Shown here: positions 42,662 to 54,109 of the stretch, one piece after another
Layout: each line of letters opens with the position of its first letter
Numbering within the stretch: position 1 is the first letter of the stretch
Source of the DNA: Taklimakanibacter deserti
Lineage (GTDB): Bacteria; Pseudomonadota; Alphaproteobacteria; Rhizobiales; Aestuariivirgaceae
DNA: 64,000 nucleotides
NCBI GenBank assembly: GCA_003574785.1
Contig: QORU01000003.1
Location: 1 to 64,000, forward strand
Reading direction: 5' to 3'
Translations under genes and position numbers: made by a program
Notes under the pieces: model-generated
Seen by the model: only the letters and a program-made list of their open reading frames with translations
What the model was told of the DNA's origin: nothing
Database searches by the model: none

Positions 42662-43710
42662 ATGCGGCCAGCGACCGTCTGATCGACCGGGATTCTCGCC
42701 CCGAAGATCAGCTCGACACGCATTTGCGGCCGCAGCTGCTCAAGGAATTCGTCGGCCAGACGAAGGCCAAGCAGAACCTGCATGTGTTCATCGAGGCGGC
42801 GAAGGGGCGCAACGAGGCGCTCGATCATGTGCTCTTCGCCGGGCCCCCGGGTCTCGGCAAGACCACGCTGGCGCAGATCGTGGCGCGCGAGCTCGGCGTC
42901 AATTTCCGCGCCACGTCGGGCCCCGTCATCGCCAAGGCCGGCGATCTCGCGGCCCTTCTCACCAATCTCGAAGAGCGCGACGTGCTGTTCATCGACGAGA
43001 TCCACAGGCTCAATCCGGCGGTGGAAGAGATCCTCTATCCGGCGATGGAGGATTTCCAGCTCGACCTCATCATCGGCGAAGGACCGGCGGCGCGCTCGGT
43101 GCGCATCGATCTCGCGCGCTTCACGCTGATCGGGGCGACGACCCGCACCGGCCTGCTGACGAATCCCTTGCGTGATCGCTTCGGCATCCCGGTGCGTCTC
43201 GATTTCTACACCGAAGAGGAGCTGCTCGACATCATCCGGCGCGGTGCGCGCGTGCTGCAGGTGGCGATGGCGGAAGAGGGGGCGCGCGAGATCGCACGGC
43301 GCTCGCGCGGGACGCCCCGCATCGCCGGCAGGCTGCTGCGCCGGGTGCGCGATTTCGCCTCGGTCGCGGGTTCGGCGACCATCGATGCCAAGGTTGCCGA
43401 CAAGGCCTTGCGTAATCTCGAAGTGGATTCACGCGGGCTCGATGCGCTCGATCATCGTTATCTCACCTGCATCGCGGTCAATTTCGGCGGCGGGCCGGTC
43501 GGCGTCGAGACCATCGCCGCCTCGCTCTCGGAAGCGCGCGATGCGATCGAGGAAGTGATCGAGCCTTTCCTCATCCAGCAAGGCCTCGTCAACCGCACGC
43601 CGCGCGGGCGCCTGCTGACGGCGCATGCCTTCCGGCATCTGGGGCTGCAAGTGCCGCAGCGGCCCGAGATCACGCAAGGCGTCCTGCCGCTCGAGAATGG
43701 CGATGACTGA
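42658..43710 (+). CDS. ruvB: Holliday junction branch migration ATPase RuvB
   Basis: 350 aa from the ATG at 42658. AAA+ motor: Walker [10 protein letters not shown] near residue 62, Walker [11 protein letters not shown] near 112, sensor GATTRTGLL near 160 and the arginine-finger region, then the winged-helix C-terminal [18 protein letters not shown]. Drives branch migration with RuvA. Its start overlaps the membrane gene and its stop overlaps ybgC. Confidence 0.98.
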   Translation: MNAASDRLIDRDSRPEDQLDTHLRPQLLKEFVGQTKAKQNLHVFIEAAKGRNEALDHVLFAGPPGLGKTTLAQIVARELGVNFRATSGPVIAKAGDLAALLTNLEERDVLFIDEIHRLNPAVEEILYPAMEDFQLDLIIGEGPAARSVRIDLARFTLIGATTRTGLLTNPLRDRFGIPVRLDFYTEEELLDIIRRGARVLQVAMAEEGAREIARRSRGTPRIAGRLLRRVRDFASVAGSATIDAKVADKALRNLEVDSRGLDALDHRYLTCIAVNFGGGPVGVETIAASLSEARDAIEEVIEPFLIQQGLVNRTPRGRLLTAHAFRHLGLQVPQRPEITQGVLPLENGDD

Positions 43711-44146
43711 GTGGCAGGGCTTGGCCGGGCGTCTCGAGCGGGGCCTGCATGTGCTGCCGGTGCGCGTCTATTACGAGGACACGGATTTCTCGGGCGCCGT
43801 CTATCACGCCAATTATCTCAAATTCTGCGAGCGCGGCCGCTCCGACTGCCTGCGCCTCCTCGGCATCCACCACCATGAGATGCACTGGCACGAGACCGAA
43901 GGGCGCATGGGCTTCGTGGTCAGGCGCATGGTCTGCGACTTCCTGAAGCCCGCCCGGATCGACGACCTGCTCGAGGTCGAGACCCGGTTCCGCGAGATGG
44001 GAGGGGCCCGCATGGAGCTCGAGCAGAAGGTCGCGCGGCAAGGCGAGGTCCTGTTCGCGGCGGAGGTCACCGTGGCGCTGGTCGATGCGGCGGGCCGGCC
44101 GAGGCGCTTCCCCAAGGCCATGGCGGAGGCCCTCAAGACCTTTTGA
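43697..44146 (+). CDS. ybgC: Tol-Pal-associated acyl-CoA thioesterase
   Basis: 149 aa from the ATG at 43697; the ATG at 43703 is equally possible. Hot-dog fold, 4HBT type, with the signature [26 protein letters not shown] containing the catalytic Asp near residue 28. Hydrolyses short-chain or fatty acyl-CoA and is tied to the Tol-Pal envelope system by conserved position. Overlaps ruvB by 14 bp. A CtrA-like half-site TTAACCAT follows at 44174 in the gap to tolQ. Confidence 0.94.
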   Translation: MAMTEWQGLAGRLERGLHVLPVRVYYEDTDFSGAVYHANYLKFCERGRSDCLRLLGIHHHEMHWHETEGRMGFVVRRMVCDFLKPARIDDLLEVETRFREMGGARMELEQKVARQGEVLFAAEVTVALVDAAGRPRRFPKAMAEALKTF

Positions 44147-44364
44147 CGCAAGGGTTGGGGCCGTAACGATACATTAACCATAGCTTGCTGTTCTGAGGCG
44201 GGAACCCGGTCCGGAAGGAGCGGGAGGGCGGTGGATTCGGCGTGAAAACGCCGGTTACGCCGCAGTTTGGACAGATTTAACCTTATTTACCTCGCTCTCT
44301 TCACCCAGAAGATCGGGCGGGGCTTTTGGATTCGAAAAGCCGGCGGTGGGAAAGAAAGCAAAGC

Positions 44365-45075
44365 ATGGAAGTTGAGACGGTACAGAACGTGGCGCAGTCG
44401 GCGGGACAGCTCTCGCTCTGGCATCTCATCTGGAATGCGGGTTTCGTGGTCCAACTGGTGATGCTGGGCCTTGCCGCCGCCTCGATATGGTCCTGGGCGA
44501 TCATCTTCGAGAAATTCTTCGTCTACCGGCGCACCCAGGCCCAATCGGAGAAGTTCGAGCAGACCTTCTGGTCCGGGCAGTCGCTCGAGGACCTCTATAT
44601 GGCGCTCGGCGCCCGCAGCAATAACGGGCTCGCGGCGATCTTCATGGCCGCCATGCGGGAATGGAAGAGAAGCCAGGGGGCGGCCACGCGGGCCGGCTTC
44701 CAGGGTGTCCAGAAGCGCATCGAGAAGGTGATGGACGTCCAGATCCAGAAGGAGATGGGCTATATCGAGTCCAGGCTTCTGTTTCTGGCGACGGTCGGCT
44801 CGGCCACCCCCTTCATCGGCCTCTTCGGCACCGTCTGGGGCATCATGACCTCGTTTCAGGCCATCGCCAATTCACAGAACACCAATCTGGCGGTGGTGGC
44901 GCCCGGCATCGCCGAGGCGCTGATCGCGACGGCGCTAGGCCTCCTTGCTGCCATACCGGCGACAATCTTCTACAATAAGTTCGCCGCCGACGCTTCGAAG
45001 ATCGGGGCCAGATTGGAGAATTTCGCCGACGAATTTTCCGCGATCATCTCGCGGCAGCTGGACGAGCGGGTGTAG
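44365..45075 (+). CDS. tolQ: Tol-Pal system proton channel subunit TolQ
   Basis: 236 aa from the ATG at 44365; a TTG 13 codons upstream is in frame. MotA/TolQ/ExbB family with three membrane helices (about 25-45, 138-160, 172-195) and the conserved GSATPFIGLFGTVWGIM in the second. With TolR it uses the proton gradient to power outer-membrane constriction. First gene of the tol operon after a 218-bp gap that should hold its promoter. Confidence 0.96.
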   Translation: MEVETVQNVAQSAGQLSLWHLIWNAGFVVQLVMLGLAAASIWSWAIIFEKFFVYRRTQAQSEKFEQTFWSGQSLEDLYMALGARSNNGLAAIFMAAMREWKRSQGAATRAGFQGVQKRIEKVMDVQIQKEMGYIESRLLFLATVGSATPFIGLFGTVWGIMTSFQAIANSQNTNLAVVAPGIAEALIATALGLLAAIPATIFYNKFAADASKIGARLENFADEFSAIISRQLDERV

Positions 45076-45077
45076 GC

Positions 45078-45557
45078 ATGGGTGCTTCGGCAAGTGGAGG
45101 GAACGGGGGATATACCAGGCGCGGCAGCCGCAGGCGCTCCTCCTTCTCGGCAATGAGCGAGATCAATGTGACGCCGCTCGTCGACGTCATGCTGGTGCTG
45201 CTCATCGTGTTCATGGTGGCCGCTCCCCTGATGACCGTCGGCGTTCCGGTCGACCTGCCCGAGACCCGCGCCAAGCCCTTGCAGGGCGACAGCGAGCCGA
45301 TCAACATATCGCTCGACAAGGATCACAAGCTGTTCCTGCAGGAAACCGAGATCGATCCCGAGACGCTCATCGCCAAGCTCGAGGCGATCGCCAAGAACGG
45401 CTATGAGGAGCGCATCTTCGTGCGCGCCGACACCAATGTGGATTATGGTGCGGTGATGAAGATCATGGGTTCGCTCAATGCCGCGGGCTTCAAGAAGATC
45501 GGCCTCGTCACCGGTGCCGAACCCGACAAGAAGCCACAGAAGAAGGCACAGAACTGA
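45078..45557 (+). CDS. tolR: Tol-Pal system protein TolR
   Basis: 159 aa. Short basic cytoplasmic tail, then the single helix with VTPLVDVMLVLLIVFMVAAP near residue 35, whose Asp is the proton-carrying residue, and a periplasmic ExbD-like domain (DLPETRAKPLQGDSEPINIS). Starts 2 bp after tolQ. Confidence 0.96.
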   Translation: MGASASGGNGGYTRRGSRRRSSFSAMSEINVTPLVDVMLVLLIVFMVAAPLMTVGVPVDLPETRAKPLQGDSEPINISLDKDHKLFLQETEIDPETLIAKLEAIAKNGYEERIFVRADTNVDYGAVMKIMGSLNAAGFKKIGLVTGAEPDKKPQKKAQN

Positions 45558-45560
45558 GGG

Positions 45561-46493
45561 ATGCGGCGCAGCCTCACGATATCGCTCCTGATGCATGCGG
45601 CGATCCTCGCCTCGGCCTTTGTCGTGCTGCCCAATCCTGACGAGTTCAAGGTCGAGGACCAGGAATCGATCCCGATCGAGATCATCACGACCGAGGACAC
45701 GGGCAAGAGGCAGGCGACCGTGAAGACGCCGGAAAAGCCGGTGGAGAAGGCTGCCCCCAAGCCCGCCGAGGTCCTGACGCCGGTCAAGCCGGCGCCGGAA
45801 GTGGCGCCTGAGATCAAGACCGCGGCCAAGGAAGCCTCCGCACCGCCCGAGCCCAAGGTCGAGCCCAAGAAGGAAGAACCGAAGAAGGAAGAACCGAAGC
45901 CCGAGCCCAAGCCCGAGGAACTCGCCGAGCTCATCAAGAAGACGGACGAGCCCGAGCCCAAGAAGGAAGAACCGAAGAAGGCGGAGGCGAAGCCCGAAAA
46001 GAAGCCGGTCGAGAAGCCGCCGGAAAAGAAGCCCGAGAAGAAGCTGAAGCCGAAGAAGGAATTCAATCCGGACGAGATTTCGGCCTTCCTCAACAAGACC
46101 GACGAGAAGCGCACCGCCCCGCTCAAGCCGCAGACCGAGACCGGCACGCCGAAACAGGGCGAGTACAATCTGTCGGGCATCGATGAGAGCGTCGCGGCGA
46201 CATTGCGCGATGCCCTGCGCCAGCATCTGGAAAAGTGCTGGGACATCCCGCCCGGCGCGCGCGAGGCGGCCATCGTCGTCAAAGTCCATTTCATGCTCAA
46301 TCCCGACGGCACGGTGAGCGGCATGCCCGATGTGGTGAACAGCAGCTCGGACCCGCTGTTCGGCGTGACCGCGCAATCGGCGGTATCGGCAGTAATGGGC
46401 TGCCAGGCCTACGATTTCCTGCCGCAGGACAAGTATGACATGTGGCGTGAAATAACCTTCACATTCAATCCGAACCAGATGTATCCGAGCTAG
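45561..46493 (+). CDS. tolA: TolA-type energy-transducing protein
   Basis: 310 aa. An N-terminal membrane anchor ([20 protein letters not shown]), a long Lys/Pro/Glu-rich linker (residues 50-175, many PKKEEPK-like units), and a C-terminal globular TonB-like domain ([21 protein letters not shown] and [18 protein letters not shown]). The linker spans the periplasm. Starts 3 bp after tolR. The linker is low-complexity but in frame throughout. Confidence 0.92.
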   Translation: MRRSLTISLLMHAAILASAFVVLPNPDEFKVEDQESIPIEIITTEDTGKRQATVKTPEKPVEKAAPKPAEVLTPVKPAPEVAPEIKTAAKEASAPPEPKVEPKKEEPKKEEPKPEPKPEELAELIKKTDEPEPKKEEPKKAEAKPEKKPVEKPPEKKPEKKLKPKKEFNPDEISAFLNKTDEKRTAPLKPQTETGTPKQGEYNLSGIDESVAATLRDALRQHLEKCWDIPPGAREAAIVVKVHFMLNPDGTVSGMPDVVNSSSDPLFGVTAQSAVSAVMGCQAYDFLPQDKYDMWREITFTFNPNQMYPS

Positions 46494-46503
46494 GCGAGGC
46501 GGC

Positions 46504-47838
46504 ATGATCCTGAAGCGCATCCCCGATTCACATTTCTTCGCGACGGTTCTCGCCGCTGTCCTGTGGCTCACGCTACACACGGGCGCGCGGGCGCAGGGCC
46601 TCGACGTCGACATCAACAAGGGCCAGATCGATCCCTTGCCCATCGCCATCACGGCGTTTGTCGGCGCATCGCCAGAAAGCGCCCAGTCCGGCGCCGACAT
46701 CGCCGGCGTCATCGCCAACAATCTCGGCCGCTCGGGCTATTTCCGTCCGTTGCCGCCCGAATCCTTCATCGAGCAGATCACCAGCTTCGACCAGGAGCCG
46801 CGCTTCGGCGACTGGCGGCAGATCCAGGCCAAGGCGCTGGTGACCGGCCAGGCCACGATGGAGGGCGGACGGCTCAAGGCGCAGTTCATCCTCTGGGACA
46901 CGGGCTCGCAGCAGAAGCTCGCCGGCTTCGAATTCGCAACCTCGCCCAAGAACTGGCGCCGGCTCGCGCATCTCATCTCCGACAAGATCTATCAGCAGAT
47001 CACCGGCGTTCCGGGCTATTTCGACACGCGCATCGTCTTCGTCTCGGAATCGGGACCGAAAGACAAACGGGTCAAGCGCCTGTCGATCATGGACCAGGAC
47101 GGCTTCAACGTGCGCTCGATCAGCGACGGCAAGCAGATCGTGCTGACGCCGCGCTTCTCTCCCAATTCGCTCGAGATCACCTACATGGCCTTCGGCTCGG
47201 GGACGCCGCGCGTCTATCTCTACAATATCGAGACCGGGCAGCGCGAGATCGTCGGCGAGTTCCCCAATATGAGCTTCGCGCCGCGCTTCTCGCCGGACGG
47301 CCAGCGCGTCATCATGAGCCTGCAGGACGAGGGCAATTCCAACATCTACCTGCTCGATTTGCGCTCGCGCCAGATGCAGCAGCTGACCAACGTGCCGGCG
47401 ATCAACACCGCGCCCTCCTTCTCGCCCGACGGCAGCCAGATCGTGTTCGAGTCGGACCGCGAGGGCTCGCAGCAGGTGTATGTGATGAATGCCGACGGCT
47501 CGAACCAGCGCCGCATCTCCTATGGCGACGGCCGCTATGCGACGCCGGTGTGGTCGCCGGACGGCAGATACATCGCCTTCACCAAGCAGGGCAGCGGGCG
47601 CTTCGCCATCGGCGTCATGAATCCCGACGGTGGCGGTGAGAGAATATTAACCGAAGGTTTTCATAATGAAGGTCCGACATGGGCACCGAACAGTCGCGTG
47701 ATCATGTTTTTCCGCGACGAGCCGGGGGAGAATGGTGGCCCGCGGCTCTATTCGGTCGACGTTTCGGGCTACAACGAGCAGCTCGTCAAGACGCCGAGTT
47801 TCGCGTCGGATCCGGCGTGGTCGCCATTGTTGAACTGA
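46504..47838 (+). CDS. tolB: Tol-Pal system beta-propeller protein TolB
   Basis: 444 aa. Signal peptide (hydrophobic residues 14-30, cleavage after ARAQG region), an N-terminal alpha/beta domain and a six-bladed beta-propeller with repeated PRFSPDG and [15 protein letters not shown] segments. It sits in the periplasm and passes the pulling force from TolA to Pal. 10 bp after tolA. Confidence 0.97.
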   Translation: MILKRIPDSHFFATVLAAVLWLTLHTGARAQGLDVDINKGQIDPLPIAITAFVGASPESAQSGADIAGVIANNLGRSGYFRPLPPESFIEQITSFDQEPRFGDWRQIQAKALVTGQATMEGGRLKAQFILWDTGSQQKLAGFEFATSPKNWRRLAHLISDKIYQQITGVPGYFDTRIVFVSESGPKDKRVKRLSIMDQDGFNVRSISDGKQIVLTPRFSPNSLEITYMAFGSGTPRVYLYNIETGQREIVGEFPNMSFAPRFSPDGQRVIMSLQDEGNSNIYLLDLRSRQMQQLTNVPAINTAPSFSPDGSQIVFESDREGSQQVYVMNADGSNQRRISYGDGRYATPVWSPDGRYIAFTKQGSGRFAIGVMNPDGGGERILTEGFHNEGPTWAPNSRVIMFFRDEPGENGGPRLYSVDVSGYNEQLVKTPSFASDPAWSPLLN

Positions 47839-47962
47839 TCCGTCTACGGATGAAAATCCATCCGTCGCGCGGATATTGAGTTGGTCAAGGGGCTTGGGGG
47901 TCCTGCTTGCACTTGAGGTTGTCTCTCGCGCAGGCGCCAACGACTTGAAGGAGTGGGATAGC

Positions 47963-48463
47963 ATGTTGCGTTTCAGTGCGGGGTTCAAGGCCGTAGCCTT
48001 GTGTTTCTGTTTCCTGGCCCTTGCGGCCTGTTCCAAGAAGAACTCGCCGGATCTCGAGGCCAATAACGGCCTCGGCCGTGCCGCCATTGCGGGTTCGGAG
48101 AACCAGTTCAAGACGGAAGTGGGCGATACCGTCTACTATCTCGTCGACCAGTCGACGCTGACGCCGGAAGGCAAGGAGACGCTGCGCCGCCAGGCGGCGT
48201 GGCTGAAGCAATATTCCGACGTGATGATCCAGGTCGAAGGCCATGCCGATGAGCGCGGCACGCGCGAGTACAACATCTCGTTGTCGGCCCGGCGCGCCAC
48301 CACGACACGCGAATTCCTGGTCTCCCAGGGCATCCAGGCGAGCCGCATCTCGACCATCGCCTATGGCAAGGAGCGGCCCGTGGCCTTGTGCGATGCCGAA
48401 CAGTGCTGGACGCAGAACCGCCGCACCGTCACGGTCATCACCTCCGGCGCCAAGACGAGCTGA
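47963..48463 (+). CDS. pal: Peptidoglycan-associated lipoprotein Pal, first copy
   Basis: 166 aa from the ATG at 47963 (AAGGAG upstream). Lipobox LAAC near residue 22, then an OmpA-like C-terminal domain (IQVEGHADERGTREYNISLSARRA) that binds peptidoglycan. 124 bp after tolB. A close second copy follows 354 bp later. Confidence 0.96.
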   Translation: MLRFSAGFKAVALCFCFLALAACSKKNSPDLEANNGLGRAAIAGSENQFKTEVGDTVYYLVDQSTLTPEGKETLRRQAAWLKQYSDVMIQVEGHADERGTREYNISLSARRATTTREFLVSQGIQASRISTIAYGKERPVALCDAEQCWTQNRRTVTVITSGAKTS

Positions 48464-48817
48464 CGGCAGGGACCTGAGCTTCTTCGAAAAGGGCGAGCCT
48501 GGTCTCCGGGCTCGCCCCTTGCTTGGCAGATCGCGACACAATGACCGGCGCATGGCTGGCCTGACGCAAAGCCGGCTTGCCACCGGTTGTCTTTTTCTCT
48601 TATTTCCTAGCAGTTTTCATTCCCGGGGCGGCGATGGTCACAGAATCGCCGCGCTGTTACGGTCATAAGCCAGCATTCCGTGCTCCCTGGCTTGGCCAGG
48701 AAGGGAATATTAACCCTGCTTGAGCACAGTGCGGTAGCAATTTGGTCCTGTAGTGGGCAAGCAGCGCCGGTCAAAATCGGCCGCGTGGCACAGGGCGGGA
48801 CATAGGAGTGGGATGAG
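48464..48817 (+). other. Spacer between two pal genes with three hairpins
   Basis: 354 bp without a gene. Three perfect stems: 48491-48517 (9 bp, listed as a terminator), 48628-48652 (8-bp stem GCGGCGAT/ATCGCCGC) and 48686-48700 (CCTGGC-TTG-GCCAGG). The last 110 bp are AT-richer and probably contain the promoter of the second pal gene, but no clear -35/-10 pair was found. Confidence 0.6.
48491..48525 (+). terminator. Likely terminator after the first pal gene
   Basis: GGGCGAGCC (48491-48499) and GGCTCGCCC (48509-48517) form a perfect 9-bp stem with a 9-nt loop 28 bp after the stop codon, followed by CTTGCTTGG. The T-run is weak, so termination may be partial. Confidence 0.55.
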
Positions 48818-49312
48818 ATGTTGCGTCGTTTGGCGGAATTCAAGATCGCTTTGATTTGTTGCTGTTTTCTGGCTTTGGCGGCGTGCTCGAAGAAGAATCA
48901 GCCGGATCTCGAGGGCGATGGTGCGGGGTCGGCGGTTCCCGGCTCCGAGAAGGATTTCGCCATCAATGTCGGCGACCGCATCTATTTCATCGTCGACACC
49001 TCGACGCTGACGCCGGAAGCCCAGGAGACGCTCAGGCGCCAGGCTGCCTGGCTCAAGCGCTATCCCAATGTGACCGTCCAGGTCGAAGGCCATTCCGACG
49101 AGCGCGGCACCCGCGAATACAATATCTCGCTCTCGGCCCGCAGGGCCACCGCCACCCGCGAATTCCTGATCGCTCAAGGGGTTCAGGGCAACCGCATCTC
49201 CTCGATCGCCTATGGCAAGGAGCGCCCGGTGGCATTGTGCGATGCGGAACAATGCTACTCGCAGAACCGGCGTGCGGTCACGGTGATCACCGGGGGCGCC
49301 GTATCGGGCTAG
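48818..49312 (+). CDS. pal: Peptidoglycan-associated lipoprotein Pal, second copy
   Basis: 164 aa. Lipobox LAAC near residue 23, and an OmpA-like domain almost identical in key blocks to the first copy (VQVEGHSDERGTREYNISLS, IAYGKERPVALCDAEQC). The linker between lipobox and domain differs most. AGGAGTGGGATG precedes the start. A second Pal directly behind the first is unusual; it is intact and probably functional. Confidence 0.93.
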   Translation: MLRRLAEFKIALICCCFLALAACSKKNQPDLEGDGAGSAVPGSEKDFAINVGDRIYFIVDTSTLTPEAQETLRRQAAWLKRYPNVTVQVEGHSDERGTREYNISLSARRATATREFLIAQGVQGNRISSIAYGKERPVALCDAEQCYSQNRRAVTVITGGAVSG

Positions 49313-49457
49313 TTGACGGCTGGAGACCTGTGGCCGCCCGGCAACAGGTCCCAGATCTTATTTCTCGCGCCTCGGGAAGCCTCATTTTTACCGCCTTTGA
49401 AGATCATGCCCACATACGGGGTGCTGGGGACGGCTTGGCACAGCAGCGGTTTACGTG

Positions 49458-50498
49458 ATGAAGACAGTATTGAAGTTCACGCTCCCGGCAGCCCTCCTGA
49501 TGGCGTTTGCCGTCGGTAGTGCCCACCCCTCGCTCGCCCAGTCCGAGGATGAGCTGGCAGGCCGCCTCAGCCGGATGGAAGAGCAGATGCAGCAATTGAT
49601 GGGCCAGGTGGAGCAGCTGACCTTCGAGGTCCGCCGCCTGCAGGGCCAGCGCAAGTCGGGCGATCTCGACCAGCCGGTCCAGCAGAAGAAGCGCCAGGTC
49701 GCCGCCGCCCCGCAGGTTGAAAGCCAGGGCATCGAGCAGATCGAGGGCGACACCCAATATACCCAGCAGGAGCAGCTCAGGACCGTCGGCGATGACGAGC
49801 TGCCGGAGGGGGCGGTGCAAAGGGCGCCCGGCCCCAAGATCCTCGGCACCTTGCCCAGCAGCGACTATCAGCAGGGCAATGATGGCGGCCAGCAGGGCGG
49901 TGGCGGCTACGATCAGAACGGCCAATTCCAGGGCCAGGTCCTGGTGCCGCCAGCCAGCGGCAGCGGCGACGATCAGGTGCAAGGCCGGGTCCTCGTGGCG
50001 CCCAGCAACAATGACGGCGGCGGCCAGGTTCTGGTTCCGCCGGAAAACGGTGGTGGCGGCGGCAATGATCTCGTTCCCGAGAAGGTCGAGACGGTGGCGC
50101 TCGGCAATGCCGCCTCGGGCGACCCGGAGGCCGTCTATGAGCGCTCCTATGAGAGCCTGCTCCGGCGCCAGTTCAACGACGCCGAGGTCGGCTTCCGCGG
50201 CTTCCTCGAACAGCACCGCACGCACAGCCTTGCCGGCAATGCGCAATATTGGCTGGGCGAGACCTACTATGTGCAGGGCGACTACAAGCAGGCGGCGCAA
50301 GCTTTCCTATCGGGCTATCGCGATTTCCCGAAGAGCCGCAAGGCGGCCGACAGCCTCCTGAAGCTCGGCCTGTCGCTCAACCGCCTCGGCCAGAAGGAAC
50401 AGGCCTGTGCCGCCTATATGCAGGTCGGCTCGCAATTCCCGAAAGCCGCCGAGGCTCGCAAGCGCGCGCAATCGGAGATCAAGCGTGCCGGCTGCTGA
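49458..50498 (+). CDS. cpoB: Cell division coordinator CpoB (YbgF)
   Basis: 346 aa from the ATG at 49458 (a GTG one codon earlier is possible). Signal peptide (cleavage after SLAQ), an N-terminal coiled coil (DELAGRLSRMEEQMQQLMGQ), a long Gln/Gly-rich linker with three GxVLVPP-like repeats (residues 155-200), and C-terminal TPRs (YERSYESLLRRQFNDAEVGF, NAQYWLGETYYVQGDYKQA). Coordinates Tol-Pal constriction with peptidoglycan synthesis. The last 14 bp overlap tilS. Confidence 0.93.
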   Translation: MKTVLKFTLPAALLMAFAVGSAHPSLAQSEDELAGRLSRMEEQMQQLMGQVEQLTFEVRRLQGQRKSGDLDQPVQQKKRQVAAAPQVESQGIEQIEGDTQYTQQEQLRTVGDDELPEGAVQRAPGPKILGTLPSSDYQQGNDGGQQGGGGYDQNGQFQGQVLVPPASGSGDDQVQGRVLVAPSNNDGGGQVLVPPENGGGGGNDLVPEKVETVALGNAASGDPEAVYERSYESLLRRQFNDAEVGFRGFLEQHRTHSLAGNAQYWLGETYYVQGDYKQAAQAFLSGYRDFPKSRKAADSLLKLGLSLNRLGQKEQACAAYMQVGSQFPKAAEARKRAQSEIKRAGC

Positions 50499-51756
50499 GG
50501 CAGCCCGGCCGATCAGCCTCGCGCGATCGAAAGACCTTTTCGAGACTTTAGCCTTTCATGCCCATGTGGCGCTTGCCGTCTCGGGCGGCAGCGATTCCGT
50601 GGCCCTCATGTGGCTCGCGGCGCGCTGGGCCAAGGCCGTTCCCCATGCGGCGAAGATCAGTGTACTGACGGTCGACCATGGTCTCAGGCCGGAAGCGGTG
50701 CGGGAATGCGCGACCGTCGCAGACTGGGCCAAGGCGCTCGGCCTCGAGGCCCATATCCTCACCTCTATGGGCGAGAAGCCTGAAAGCGGGCTGCAGGCCA
50801 AGGCGCGCGAGATGCGCTATGGCCTGATGCGCGACTGGTGCCGGGCGCAAGGCGCCACGCTGCTGGTCACCGCCCATACGCTGGAGGACCAGGCCGAGAC
50901 CGTCCTCATGCGCCTTGCCCGGGGCAGCGGGATCAAAGGGCTTTCGGGCATGCGCCCGGATGAAAGGGGCGATGTACTGCTGGAACGGCCGCTGCTCGGG
51001 ACAAGCCGCGCCGCGCTTCGGGCGACGCTGCAAGCGGCGGGCCATCCCTGGATCGATGATCCGAGCAATGAAGATGAGCGCTTCGAGCGGGTGCGCCTGC
51101 GCAAGGCGGCACCGGTCCTTGGCGCCCTCGGCTTGAAGCCCGAGGCCATCGCCCGCTCGGCCGCAAGGCTCGAACGGGCACTCATCCCTCTCGAGGAGAT
51201 GGCCCGGGACTTCATGGCCCGGCATGTCGAGGTGAGACGGGAAGGCTTCGCCATCGTCGATCTCACCCCCTTCCGCAAGCTCGACGACGAGATCGCCATC
51301 CACGCGCTGGAACGGCTCCTCTTGCATCTGGGCGGGGGTAGCGAGCCGCCGCGGCTGATGGCCGTCGAGGCGCTGCAAGCATGGCTCAGGCGGGGCGAAA
51401 GCCAGGTCAGGACGCTCGCCGGCTGCCGCATCGCCCGGCGCACGCGCCATCTCCTGATCGGGCGCGAGGCCGGCCGCATCAGCCCTGAGCCCGTCGCGAT
51501 CGCCCCGGGCCAAAACATCTTATGGGACAACCGGTTCACGGTCTCGATCGGGAGCACCGACCACCCCTGCGCCATCGTGCCGGTCAGGACCCTCAGGCTG
51601 GCGCGCCAGCGCGACCTCCCGGCCTTCGTCCAGGAGAGCCTGCCGGCCATCCTGACCCAGGGCGAATTTGCCGCGGTACCTTCCCTTGGAATTGTGGGAA
51701 AAGCGGCGCCGCCAGGCTTCAGGCCTTTGGTGGAATTTCAGAAAATTGGCCTTTAA
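50485..51756 (+). CDS. tilS: tRNA(Ile)-lysidine synthetase
   Basis: 423 aa from a GTG at 50485, chosen for the GGAG site upstream and for homology starting shortly after. P-loop motif AVSGGSDSVAL near residue 33 binds ATP, HTLEDQAETVLMRLARGSG near 131 is the second signature. Converts C34 of tRNA-Ile(CAU) to lysidine so that it reads AUA. Overlaps cpoB by 14 bp and precedes ftsH, a conserved order. Confidence 0.94.
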   Translation: MPAAEAARPISLARSKDLFETLAFHAHVALAVSGGSDSVALMWLAARWAKAVPHAAKISVLTVDHGLRPEAVRECATVADWAKALGLEAHILTSMGEKPESGLQAKAREMRYGLMRDWCRAQGATLLVTAHTLEDQAETVLMRLARGSGIKGLSGMRPDERGDVLLERPLLGTSRAALRATLQAAGHPWIDDPSNEDERFERVRLRKAAPVLGALGLKPEAIARSAARLERALIPLEEMARDFMARHVEVRREGFAIVDLTPFRKLDDEIAIHALERLLLHLGGGSEPPRLMAVEALQAWLRRGESQVRTLAGCRIARRTRHLLIGREAGRISPEPVAIAPGQNILWDNRFTVSIGSTDHPCAIVPVRTLRLARQRDLPAFVQESLPAILTQGEFAAVPSLGIVGKAAPPGFRPLVEFQKIGL

Positions 51757-51876
51757 ATCGTACCCGAAAAGCCGTTACGCTTGGCAATCCGGACCCTGAT
51801 CCCTATGTTAGCTTTAACTTTTGGGCGGCAAGATCGCCCTGGTCCGGGCGTCCTGAGCCTTTGAGAGAGGAACGAC

Positions 51877-53811
<1,935 letters not shown>

Positions 53812-53819
53812 AGGTGGCA

Positions 53820-54104
53820 TTACCCTCGCCCCGCTTTAGCGGGGAGAGGGTAGGCGCCCGCCGCGACCTTGCTCCGCCGAAGCGAAGCCTCCTTGATCCA
53901 ACGAAGCGAAGCCTCGGCTTCGCGAAGGCGAGAGCGGCGGGAAGGGTGAGGGGCATGGGCAGAGTAATGTCTTTCTTCGTCCCTCTTATCGCCCTTCACA
54001 GCATTCAAGCTTCTCCCTCGAACAAAATCATCCGGATGCCCCTCACCCTCCCATTGCTGCGCAATGGGCCCCTCCCTCTCCCCGCTGAAGCGGGGCGAGG
54101 GTAA
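53820..54104. repeat. 285-bp MITE-like element with 31-bp terminal inverted repeats
   Basis: The ends (53820-53850 and 54074-54104) are inverted copies matching at 30 of 31 positions, each itself a palindrome with CCCCGCT/AGCGGGG arms. Inside lies a second perfect 13-bp inverted pair (GGGTGAGGGGCAT 53944-53956 with 54036-54048), a direct repeat of CGAAGCGAAGCCTC (53878-53891, 53902-53915) and a CCCATTGC-TGC-GCAATGGG hairpin (54050-54068). No coding frame. It fills the whole ftsH-folP gap. Non-autonomous mobile DNA or composite REP cluster. Confidence 0.75.
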
Positions 54105-54109
54105 GTCGC

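Noticed and set aside
44174..44188. A CtrA site upstream of tolQ
   Set aside because: Only one half-site (TTAACCAT) is good; the partner at N7 reads TTGC. It is too weak to claim next to the perfect box at 35691.
45850..46060. Tandem short repeats that might suggest a repeat array or CRISPR
   Set aside because: They encode in-frame Pro-Lys-Glu units of the TolA linker, are not separated by unique spacers and vary at third positions. No CRISPR array or cas gene was seen in the window.
44970..46721. A 583-codon minus-strand frame opposite tolR and tolA
   Set aside because: Leu/Gly-rich low-complexity mirror of the Lys/Glu/Pro linker of tolA.
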